This document shows, one piece after another, positions 33,337 to 43,100 of a stretch of DNA of 64,000 bases. The stretch comes from Emticicia sp. BO119. Its GTDB lineage: Bacteria > Bacteroidota > Bacteroidia > Cytophagales > Spirosomataceae. Within the stretch, counting starts at the first letter, position 1. Each line of letters opens with the position of its first letter. Location: contig NZ_JACETV010000005.1 of NCBI RefSeq assembly GCF_013912375.1, positions 430,937 to 494,936 on the forward strand, read 5' to 3'. Under the pieces are notes generated by a model. The model worked only from the letters and a program-made list of their open reading frames with translations. It had not been told where the DNA came from and did no database searches. Position numbers and translations under genes: made by a program.

Positions 33337-34251
33337 TTAATAATAATATTCCAACTGTTTTTCGATTTTGCTATCTAATTCTGCTACCAGTTCACTTGGC
33401 TCTACCATATCTTTCATATTCTTAATTTTCGCCTTAAAACGATAAAATTCTCTGTCACTTTTAAAATTATTTTTCCAAAGTTCTGTCATACTTAAAATTG
33501 CATCCTGTCCTTGCATTTCTATTAAACTTGATAGCAGGTAATCATTGGCATTTTTGCTTGTCATATCATTACTTTTAGGTTTTAAAAGATTAATTTTCTT
33601 AATTTGTACATACTCTCTTTGCCATCTTTTAATAATCTCAATGTAAAATTTTTCATCATAAAGATTTTTAGCTAATAACTCGGCTCTATTGAATTGTTTT
33701 GGTAACTTCTTTGTAAACCTTAATTCATATCTTAAAACATTCTTATTATGCCAGAAAAAAGGTATTGGATTACCATTAATCTTTACCTCTTCTATTTTAT
33801 TATAGAACAATTTCGTTCTTAATCCATTTTGGTAATATACACTTTTAGGTTGTTCCAATCTTTTGAAATAATTACTTTGTCCTAGATGATTATAGTAATT
33901 CTCTACTTTATTATTCATAAAGAAATTTTGAGCAATGTCTATCCTACAAACCTTAGAATCTTTTATAGGTAAAAGCAAAATATCTGATAATTGTGCTATT
34001 GCTTCTTTACTATCTTGCCTTGTTAATGTTTGAAAGTTGTCTTTTAAATATGATTTGCATATACTGCCTCCTAGATATAATCCTTTTTGCTTTAACATCA
34101 TATCCATCCCTAAAATCTGCCCATGAACTGATTTCTCCCCAGTTTCTAAATCAATTTTTACTTTTGGAGAAATTAATTTATCAGTTATTTGATTGATATA
34201 GCCACTATCGAGACCATTTAATGGTAGCCATAACTTTATAGTATCATACAT
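33337..34251 (-). CDS. Phage/plasmid replication initiator, II/X-like (rolling-circle type)
   Basis: 304 residues. The segments DSKVCRIDIAQNFFMNN, TKLFYNKIEEVK and KNVLRYELRFTKKLPKQF follow the pattern of gene II/X-type replication proteins of filamentous phages and rolling-circle plasmids. I cannot assign the catalytic Tyr with certainty. A TTG at 34266 extends the frame by five codons; ATG 34251 is preferred. It lies in the mobility module between the excisionase-like and HTH genes. It suggests the excised circle can replicate, which fits the hairpin-rich region 31741-31852. Confidence in the exact family is moderate. Confidence 0.65.
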   Translation of the reverse strand: MYDTIKLWLPLNGLDSGYINQITDKLISPKVKIDLETGEKSVHGQILGMDMMLKQKGLYLGGSICKSYLKDNFQTLTRQDSKEAIAQLSDILLLPIKDSKVCRIDIAQNFFMNNKVENYYNHLGQSNYFKRLEQPKSVYYQNGLRTKLFYNKIEEVKINGNPIPFFWHNKNVLRYELRFTKKLPKQFNRAELLAKNLYDEKFYIEIIKRWQREYVQIKKINLLKPKSNDMTSKNANDYLLSSLIEMQGQDAILSMTELWKNNFKSDREFYRFKAKIKNMKDMVEPSELVAELDSKIEKQLEYYY

Positions 34252-34363
34252 TTGTCTTAGTGTCAATTTTTGACAGTAATTCCATGTTACTATATAGGAC
34301 TTATACTTTTGTCCTTAATCAAATAATAATCTGAAAGTTGTCGAAACTTTAGATATGACACAA

Positions 34364-34666
34364 TCATTTGTTTCTTCCTCCTAAAGCATCTTTTTCAAGT
34401 TGTTTTTGGGTCTTAATTGGATTTTGTAAAAGCCATTTATCAATTTCCACTTTCTCAAAGTAAAGTGTTTTTCCATTAGGGCTATAATGAGGGACGGCTC
34501 TGCTAGAGGTTAATTTATAACCCCAAGATTTAGAGAAACCACAATATTTACAAAAATCCTCGAATGTGAACACTGTCTTTTGGGATAAAAGTCCTTGTTC
34601 GATACGGTCTAAACGTTCATTTGTTTGCTGAAAATATTCAGCAATTTGAATTTGATTTTCTGCCAT
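34364..34666 (-). CDS. Excisionase-like helix-turn-helix protein
   Basis: 100 residues from ATG 34666. An N-terminal short coiled coil (QQTNERLDRIEQGLLSQ) is followed by a winged-HTH of the excisionase/MerR-like DNA-binding type (FTFEDFCKYCGFSKSWGYKLTSSRAVPHYSPNGKTLYF...EIDKWL). The frame stays open upstream to 34774, but that extension is hydrophobic and not family-like. Such proteins are common beside integrases of Bacteroidota elements and bind att DNA or regulate replication genes. It is 85 nt before the replication initiator. Confidence 0.8.
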   Translation of the reverse strand: MAENQIQIAEYFQQTNERLDRIEQGLLSQKTVFTFEDFCKYCGFSKSWGYKLTSSRAVPHYSPNGKTLYFEKVEIDKWLLQNPIKTQKQLEKDALGGRNK

Positions 34667-34766
34667 TTTTTTAATGAGTGAATTATTAATAAATGGCTTT
34701 GCAAAGCCTTTGAAGTAATTACTCTGCAAACATAGATAGATGAAGAAAATAAAGGAATAGACAAGA

Positions 34767-35792
34767 TTAGACACTTCCTATACTGTCTAATATATTATGA
34801 AATTGTCTATTTGTAGATTTATGAATATCTAGCTCTTTCGCTATATTATAAGATTTTCTAAGATTTCCGCTTTTAATATTAAGAAATATTACTTCAGCTT
34901 TTTTCCATTTATTTTTGTGCTTAAAAATCCCAATAAATAATGACAAGTTAGTGATTCCTTTGTTCCAATCAAGTTGCTTAAAATCATCAGACAATAAATT
35001 ACCATCAAAAGCATTTATAAAATGTTTATCTGACGTGTTTTTGGGTAAAAAATCACTCTCAATCAATTTATTTAATAATTCCTTTAGTTGTTTATTGGTA
35101 TAATTCAAATTAAAGCCTGATTGTTCGTTATGATTAATAGTTTTAGTATTTGGGACTACTTTGCTATCATTTTCTCTATCGGGAAAAAGTCTATTTAAGC
35201 ATTCTTTACAAAATCGAATCCATACCTCTCCCCTTAGATAAGAGCTGCTTTTAGCCCTTTGATACTCCTTTTCTAATCCCTCGTCAAAACTTTTATGAAC
35301 AGAATAAAATTGTTTCTTAAAATTAGGGACTCCTAAAATCTTTTCATTTATATACCTTTTGAAAGCATTTTTTGATTTTTCTGGATTACTAAATTGATTT
35401 ATTATATCTAAATAACTAGTTTCATGTTTTTGTTTATCTTTTTCAATTAAGGCTCTAACCGAATCTTCTGATATAAATTCAAGTTGTTTCTTAAATAAAT
35501 TGAAATTACTAATGAATGCTTTTAGAAGTCCATAAAATGTTGTGGTTTCGTCATCAACATTATATTCAAGTGCAACTAAAAGGTTTACTCTGTTTTGTCC
35601 GAAATAATCGTGATTAATCTTAATTATTAATTCAAAAATCCAATTATATTCTATAGGAAATTCATCATCTTTTTGCCCACACCATTTCATAAAATCAGAT
35701 TTAATTTGGTTATAAAAGTCTTGCCGTTTGTTTTCTTTAAACTCGTACATAGTTATTGGTAATCCTTCGTCCTTATCTTCTTGTGCATTCAT
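34767..35792 (-). CDS. Unknown protein between integrase and excisionase
   Basis: A 341-residue hydrophilic, helix-rich protein. The C-terminal half (YTNKQLKELLNKLIESDFLPKNTSDKHFINAF..DWNKGITNLSLFIGIFKHK, ending in RQFHNILDSIGSV) resembles C-terminal domains seen in hypothetical proteins of Bacteroidota integrative elements. I cannot name a function. It lies 36 nt after the integrase gene on the same strand, probably in one operon. A role in integration control is possible from position only. Confidence 0.7.
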   Translation of the reverse strand: MNAQEDKDEGLPITMYEFKENKRQDFYNQIKSDFMKWCGQKDDEFPIEYNWIFELIIKINHDYFGQNRVNLLVALEYNVDDETTTFYGLLKAFISNFNLFKKQLEFISEDSVRALIEKDKQKHETSYLDIINQFSNPEKSKNAFKRYINEKILGVPNFKKQFYSVHKSFDEGLEKEYQRAKSSSYLRGEVWIRFCKECLNRLFPDRENDSKVVPNTKTINHNEQSGFNLNYTNKQLKELLNKLIESDFLPKNTSDKHFINAFDGNLLSDDFKQLDWNKGITNLSLFIGIFKHKNKWKKAEVIFLNIKSGNLRKSYNIAKELDIHKSTNRQFHNILDSIGSV

Positions 35793-35828
35793 GGTTAACT
35801 AAATTATTATTAGAAATTGATAAATTCA

Positions 35829-36920
35829 TTAAAAGAGAGGTATTGAATCAACAGCTTTCTTTTTCATTTCATCAGCAATCCTAACATACTTTATTGTATG
35901 TTTTAATGAAGTATGACCCATAAGTTTACCAATAGTAGCTATATCATTTTTGTAGAAGGCTAAGAGAGTGCCGAACGTATGTCTTGCACAATGGAATGTA
36001 ATATGTTTCTCTATCCCTGCTCGTTTTGCCCAATATTCAAGAGTTTTAACTGTAGCATTATGACTTGGCAGTTTGAAAGCTAATTCATTATCCTGCTGTC
36101 TTTCAGATAAGAATTGTCTAGCATTTTCATTTAATGGGATTTCAACAATCTTTTTTGTTTTGGCCTGAATTATTTCAATTTTATCAGTTTTGATATTCTG
36201 CCATTTTAAGGCTTTAATATCAACAAAACGAAGCCCAGTATTACAAGCTAATAGAAAAGCGTTCCTGACGTCTGTATTGCCGCAATTGGCTCCTATTAAC
36301 AATTTAATTTCTTCTACTGTTAATGTATCCTTTTCAGTCGAATCTTCTTTCTTTGTATTTCTTATTTTATGTGCTGGATTCAGTTTAAATAATTGCTGTT
36401 TACTATCTTCATCGCTGGAAGCTTCTAAGAATTTTTTAAATCTTGCAAAATAACTGGAAGGGCTTTCGCCATTTAGGCGACTCTCAAGGAAAGTTTTAAA
36501 TTCAAGGCAAAGTTTTTTATCAACTTCCTTGGCTGTAAGGTCTTTAGGAGCAAACTCTTGGAATAGCTTATAAACTGCTTGCATTACACGTTTATCAGCT
36601 TGTTTATATTTATCTAAATAGTCTTTGAAATGGTCTAAGAAATTTTGATTCTTTATCTTCTTTTGCTCTAATACTTCATCTATCTCTCCACTAAATACCT
36701 GCAATTCTCTTTTCTTTCTTATTATCTCAGCCTCTGCCAAAATATCCTTATTATTCTGACGCTCCAGAACTCCTTTTGGATTTTTGAGAATAGATAGACC
36801 TAAGTATTCTTTTTTCCTTTTTCCGTTACCTTCATACCAATCTAAAAATAGAGATAAAGTATTTGTTGAAGTAGGCTTAGTTCTTAAATTGACCTTTTGG
36901 ATTTTTGATATATTTGCCAT
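35829..36920 (-). CDS. Tyrosine recombinase/integrase of the island
   Basis: 363 residues. The N-terminal arm-binding region is followed by a SAM-like core-binding domain (about 90-190) and a catalytic domain with R231 (NTGLRF), H310 and R313 (HCARH), H336 (GHTS) and nucleophile Y345 (KYVRI). This is the full R-H-R-H-Y set, so it should be active. It is closest to the integrases of Bacteroidota conjugative and mobilisable elements. It lies about 150 nt from attR and is read away from it. It catalyses recombination between the tRNA-Leu 3' end and the element's att site. Confidence 0.95.
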   Translation of the reverse strand: MANISKIQKVNLRTKPTSTNTLSLFLDWYEGNGKRKKEYLGLSILKNPKGVLERQNNKDILAEAEIIRKKRELQVFSGEIDEVLEQKKIKNQNFLDHFKDYLDKYKQADKRVMQAVYKLFQEFAPKDLTAKEVDKKLCLEFKTFLESRLNGESPSSYFARFKKFLEASSDEDSKQQLFKLNPAHKIRNTKKEDSTEKDTLTVEEIKLLIGANCGNTDVRNAFLLACNTGLRFVDIKALKWQNIKTDKIEIIQAKTKKIVEIPLNENARQFLSERQQDNELAFKLPSHNATVKTLEYWAKRAGIEKHITFHCARHTFGTLLAFYKNDIATIGKLMGHTSLKHTIKYVRIADEMKKKAVDSIPLF

Positions 36921-36981
36921 TGATAAACCTTTGTTTGGTTTTTGTTTTCATTTAACAAATATACTACATAATATTTAAAAA

Positions 36982-37000
36982 TAGTCCCTAATTAGTCCCC
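36982..37000 (+). promoter_or_regulatory. Candidate integrase arm-type sites, right end
   Basis: TAGTCCC at 36982 and 36993, 11 bp apart, in the same orientation as the left-end pair (3983, 3994), lie between the integrase start and attR. An exact short motif with the same phase at both ends supports integrase or excisionase binding. Confidence 0.5.
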
Positions 37001-37070
37001 ATTTTTCCCAAATAGTATTTTATTATTATACAAACAATTAGTAATCAATATATTACAATTTTATATTAAG

Positions 37071-37171
37071 TTCCCGTCCCCGGTACCAGTTATGCAAAAA
37101 ACAGCATAACAAAAGTAAAATAAAAAGAGTATAAGAAGCTGATTATTAGCAACTTATACTCTTTTTTGTTT
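37071..37171. repeat. attR: right 101-bp direct repeat
   Basis: This is the partner of 3842-3942. It carries the last 18 nt of tRNA-Leu (T loop, 3' acceptor strand, CCA) without the rest of the tRNA, followed by the same terminator-bearing 83 nt. It ends 3 nt before the stop codon of the convergent adhesin gene. Confidence 0.93.
37122..37166. terminator. Bidirectional terminator (right copy), serving the adhesin gene
   Basis: The same 14-bp inverted repeat as in attL (arms 37122-37135 and 37153-37166). It begins 9 nt past the adhesin stop on the minus strand, so it should terminate that gene, with a run of A on the plus strand supplying the U tract. Confidence 0.8.
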
Positions 37172-37174
37172 TTA

Positions 37175-40100
37175 TCAATTACCGCAACCTTCAATTTCAG
37201 CCTTAAATACAGCTCCAATCTCAACTACAAAACCAGGATTCAACTCTATGGCTTTTCCTGCCCGATAACTTACATTTGCCGCTGATATAATTTTATGTGT
37301 GGCTGTAATTTTTTGTGATACCTTCTCTGTAATAATTCCACCAATGATATCAGTCATAAAACTTTTAACTGATGGTATGATAGTCAAAACAGTATTCAAC
37401 GGATTTCCTGCTAACACCTGATTAGTTGATACCACTCTGATTAAATATCCACTGCCCCCCGCCATATTCTGAGGAATCTGACAAATAATATTGCCTGCTG
37501 TAGGACTTCTACCTATGGTTATCGGGTTAACAAAGCTGCCGTTTAAATCGGATAGCTGCACCTCAAACTCATTCCCGGATGCAAAACTTCCTGTCGTGCT
37601 AAAATTTACTTCCACATCTCCTCCCGCACAAAGATTTGCATTACTCAAAGTGGGAGCACTAATTGTTGCTATATTTCCCACAACTGTAAAGGTAGTGACT
37701 ACCGGGCCATAAACCGTACCTCCTGTCCGGTTGTCTTCCAGATAACCTGTCACAGTAAAATTATAAGTTCCCGCTACAAGCTCTCGTCCCTTGAAACTAC
37801 TGCCTAAATTATCAAATACTGCAAATGGCTCAACATTCTGTAGAATCGTCCAGTTAAGGTTAGGACCTGTGATGGTTAAATCAACACTTCCTATCGGAAT
37901 ACTCTGGCAGATAGGAACTGCCATAATCGAGACGAGGTCAGGACTATATTGAATAGTCATTCCGTCTTGCAATGAAAACAGATACTGATAAGGATTTCCA
38001 GCTTTTACATAGTGCAAATCAACAATTTGAGTACACGAATCTGTTCCATTGATTATCACCTGAGTGGTCGCCGTTGCTGTGCATCCGTTATGGGTAACTG
38101 TGACGGTATAGATACCTGCATTAACTGCCAGGGCATTGGCGATAGTAGAGTTTGCTATATTACTGGCAAAGTTATTCGGCCCTGACCATCTATAAGAACC
38201 TCCTCCGGCAGCATTGAGTTGTATTGTCTGACCAATTGTATAAGGCCCCGTATTGGATGCTGTAGCAGTCAGGCTGTTAGTAGCAGTTACCAGTGTAGTA
38301 GCTGTCGCTGTACAACCACCACTGCCTGTTACAGTGACTGTATATATGCCAGGTGAGGTAATATTCACACTCGCTGTTGTTCCTAAACCATTCGACCATT
38401 GATAAGTGTCGCCTCCCGATGCCGTTCTTATTACACTTGTGGTGGTACAGGTCAGGTTATCAGAGCCAAAAATGCTTGCCGTTGGATTGTTGGTAATAGT
38501 TACATTGGTCGTTGCGGTAGCAGAAGCACAACCGCCATTGGCTGCAATCGTATAGGTAACTGTATATATCCCTGCTGTACTGGTATTTGGTGTGATTTGC
38601 CCGGATGAGGCATTGATCGTTAAACCTGATGGTGCAGAAGAAAATATCCCACCTGATGAACCCGTCAAAGTTACATTGGATGTGCCTGCTGATTTGCAGT
38701 AAGGTGTCCCTGCATAACTGATTGTAGCACTTGGGCTATTGCTAATCGTTATACTCGTTGTTGCGGTAGCGGAAGCACATCCTCCATTGGCGGCAATCGT
38801 ATAAGTAACCGTATATGTGCCTGCGGTACTACTGCTCGTGGTTATTTGCCCTGATGAACTGTTGAGGGTTAATCCCACAGGTGCAGAAGTAAATGTGCCA
38901 CCAGATGAACCTGACCTCGTTACATTGGCGACTCCGACTGATTGGCAGTAAGGTGTCCCTGCATAACTAATCGTCGCATCTGGATTGTTGGTTATTGTTA
39001 CATTTACAGTTGCGGTAGCAGAACTGCACCCATCAGTAGCTGCAATCGTGTAAGTAACTGTATAAGTTCCTACCGAACTACTGCCCGGAGTAATCTGCCC
39101 TGATAGAGCATTGATGGTTAAACCTGATGGTGCAGAAGTAAATGTGCCGCCAGAAGAACCTGTCCTCGTTACATTGGCGACTCCGGCTGATTGGCAATAA
39201 GGATTGCCTGCATAACTGATTCCCGCACTTAGCGTATTGCTAATGGTTACGTTTGTTGTTGCTGTAGCAGAAGCACATCCGCCGTGGGCTGCAAGGGTAT
39301 AGGTAACCATATATGTGCCTGCGGTGCTACTACTTGGAGTTATCCTTCCTGATGAACTGTTGATTGCTAAGCCGAAAGGTGTAGAGCTAAATGTTCCCCC
39401 TGTTGTACCTGTTAAGTTTACATTAACTGCAGTTATTGACCTACAAAAAGGTGTACCTGTGTAACTAATACTTGCACCTGGCGTATTAGTAATGGTTACA
39501 CTTGTTGTTGCTGTAACTGATGCACAACCCTCACTCGCCGCAATGGTATAAGTAACTGTATAAATGCCTGCATTGCTACTGCCCGGTGTGATTTGCCCAG
39601 TTGAACCGTTGAGGATTAACCCTGATGGTGCAGAGCTAAATGTACCACCGGAAGAACCCGTTACGGTTACATTGGATGGTCCTGCTGATTTACAATAAGG
39701 CGTACCTGTATAGCTGATCGTAGCACCTGGGTTAGTAGTAATCGTTACACGGGTCGTTGCGGTAGCAGAAGCACAACCTCCACTGGCTGCCATCGAATAG
39801 GTAACGGTATATGTTCCGGCAGCACTACTGCCCGGGGTGATTTGGCCTGATGAAGCATTGATGATCAGTCCCACAGGAGCAGAGCTAAATATTCCTCCTG
39901 ATGTACCTGTTAAAGTCACATTGGATGCACCTGTTGACTGACAATAAGGTGTGCCTGAATAGCTGATATTCGCTGCCGGGTTGTTGGTAATGGTTACACT
40001 TGTGGTGGCAGAAGCCGAGGTGCAGCCACTGCCTGCGGCAACCCTGTAAATAACTGAATAAGTGCCTGCTGAACCACTGCCCGGCGTAATCTGCCCCGTA

Positions 40101-43100
40101 GAACTATTGATAGCTAATCCTGCAGGCGAAGAGGTGAATACACCTCCCGGCCTCCCGGTTAAAGTAACATCTACCGCACTTGTTGAATTACAAAAAGGAG
40201 TACCAGAATAGCTGATAGTTGCTCCAGAACAGTTCAGATAAGTAAACGGAATAATAAATGCACATCCCCCCGGATTTGGAGTTATTTTAGCATAAAGCGT
40301 TTGTGAACCGATTCCTACATTTCCATTGGGTGTAAAGGTATTTGGCGCGATAAATGTCCCTGCTGAGGTTATTGCATTAGCATCGGTAAAAATACCATTA
40401 ACTGTACCATTAAAAGTGCCGCCATACGTAAAAATAAGGGTTGTTGTATTATTAACAATAATTGATGAGTTGGTATTATTGTTGAAAGTGGCACCATTAA
40501 TTAATGAGCGGTATTTTAATACCCCATTATTGTTAAACGTTCCGGTTACGTGTAAATCCAGACCAATTTCCATATAACCACTGTTCGTTATTACTGAACT
40601 GGTGTTATTATAAAAATCCTTTGTTGTTTTAAAAGTAGCACAGGCATAATTATTCAATCTTGTAACCGAATTATAAACTTCCACCTGCCCCATCATACTA
40701 ATCAAGCCATAGTTATTTAATTGTCCACCTAACATCTGAATACTATAGACATTTCCGAAACCACTAATTGTTGCCCCTGATTCGTTATTTAATGTCCCTA
40801 AAATCCTGATGCCATTATACGCATTTACGTTTAGCGTTCCACCTGATTTATTATTAAAAATACCGTCTACATTCAACGCCATGTTATCAGGGGAGGTAAG
40901 CGAAATAGTCCCGTAATTATTCAGGGTAGCATTAACCAAAACATTAATAGCCCGAAATAAATTGTGGTCACCATTGAGATTACTCACATTTAAGGTACCG
41001 TAATTTGTTAAAGTACTCGCCCCGAAAATATCAAAGGCATCTTCGTTAGTTGATACAATTGTTAGTTCAGCCCCACTATTGATGATGAAATCTGTTCCAA
41101 GCGTGGTTTCTATAAAGATGCTTTTTGCCCGGGCAGTTCCAGAAACAATAACCGTGTCCCGAACATGACTATTAATTATTACCGGATTAGTAGCAGTAGG
41201 AACTCCGGTAGGTGACCAGTTGCAGGCATTTGACCAATCTTTGCTAACCACTCCAGTCCAGGTCATAGTTTCGGTGGCGGTGGCAATCCTGTCAACAGTT
41301 ACTGCAATGGTAGCAACCCTGCTGCTTTCACAGCCAGGATTCTTACAACTCGCATAATAGGTTGTAGTAATGGTTGGATTCTGGGTGAGTGGTGAGCCCG
41401 TGCCAATGCTTACTCCACCAGTTATCTGATTATACCACGTAATAGTTCCCGTAGCACAAGTGGCTGAAAGACTTACAGACCCGCCCGAACAAATGATTAA
41501 TCTATTGGCTGATACACCTGTCGGGTTTGGTAAGGCCGGTGGGTTTACGATAACCGGATTACCAGAATAAGTAGCTAAACAGGTTGGATTGGCCTTGTAT
41601 CGAACCCTGATGGTATAATTTCCGGCTGAAAGGTTTGAAAATGTGGGTGAGTCCTGCCAGCTGGTATTATCTATGCTATATTCATAATTACCCGTACCCG
41701 TTGCTGTGATAGTAATGATACCTCCCGTAGAACAGGTGGATTCCGTAACTGCAACATTAGTAATGACAGGAGCTTCGCAGACATTGTTAAGTACTGCCAA
41801 TTCATCCAAGCCATTATCACTTCTATGGCCGAAAAATAGTTTTCCGTCATACCTGGCCAATCCGAATTTACTACGTACCACCCCCCCAACACCTATTGCA
41901 TCATACCCGTCCGGGTTTTTTATTAACTGAACTGACGAGCCATCATACATTCCTAATCTCCACTTTGAATTACGGAAACTCCCATTGTCATACTTTACTG
42001 CATTAAAGTAAAGTTTGTTGTTAAAAATAAACATTGCAGGGTTACCCGTATATACCAAAAAATCTGAAGGAATAGTTAATACCTGAAGACTGGTTCCATC
42101 AAATTCTGCCAGATACCCTATTGCATCCCTTGAAACATATCTATATATGAGCATCAGTTTATTATTAAAAGTAATCTTAATGCCCCCCCAATACATATTT
42201 ACAGGGGAAGTCGGATTAGGAATAATTGTCAGGTTGGCTCCATCAAATTTTACCAGAACACCTCTTGCATCCACGCTGTTTTCATAACGCAGGTATAAAT
42301 TATTATCGTATATAATCTGAGACCCTACATAACGATAACCAGAGTTATTTATCATTGTAAAAACAGCCCCATCAAATTGTGCCAGGGAAGTAACACCTAC
42401 AGTTTCATACCTCAAACAGAGCTTATTTTTATATACGATAAAATTTCCTATCACTCCTCCATTCAAATCAGCAGTCGGGTTTTCAATCAGGGTAAAGTTT
42501 GCTCCATCATATTTCATTAATTGAGTTTTTGAGGGTGTACTGTCTCTTCTGAATTTCATATACAGATTCCCCTGAAATTCTATAAAATCTTCCCCGGTTA
42601 TATCGGTGGCTTCAGGATACTCTGCAATTGTGATAGTTGTTCCATCATATTTTGCTATTCCTGCCGGGACTGCACCCCGGTATTTACAGGTAATGTACAA
42701 TACTCCCTGATATACCCCCAGTACTTCATTAAGACTATACCCTGCCGGAACAGCGATGGGTTCTACAGTATTATCGGGTTTTATTTTACCTATAGTACTA
42801 ATACCATCAGTATTAGCCAGAAACATATAAGCGTTATTGGCATATTCAAAAGTTGCTACTGGATAAAAGATATAATTATCCGGTAAAACCACCGGTATAA
42901 ATGCACCATTATATTTCACCATTTGCACACCATCATTATTCAAATATGCTAAATGGAGATAATTATTGACGGCAAAGGGGGTGATTGAACTCTCGAACTC
43001 GCTAAAGCCGGGCGGTGTAGGTATAGGGCTTATCTCTGTACTATGTTCATAAGCAAATACCCTTAATGGATTCTCCTTATAATCAAATGCACAATTCAGG

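Larger units (their letters stand above)
3943..37070. mobile_element. Integrated genomic island carrying defence genes (about 33 kb)
   Basis: The segment lies between the two 101-bp att repeats at tRNA-Leu. It contains a tyrosine recombinase (35829-36920), an excisionase-like HTH protein, a II/X-like replication initiator and small accessory genes at its right end. Cargo at the left and centre comprises two CHAT/MoxR/vWA cassettes, a caspase-SGNH protein and a type I restriction-modification locus. No conjugation (tra, T4SS, relaxase) or phage structural genes are visible, so transfer probably needs a helper. Much of the cargo (4157-22063) is clearly more AT-rich by eye than the flanking chromosome, while the hsd genes are closer to it, suggesting mosaic assembly. 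Confidence 0.9.

Noticed and set aside
38484..40226. Regular repeats that could be taken for a CRISPR-like array
   Set aside because: The period is 249 bp, units are coding, diverged and without unique spacers; they are protein repeats of the adhesin.
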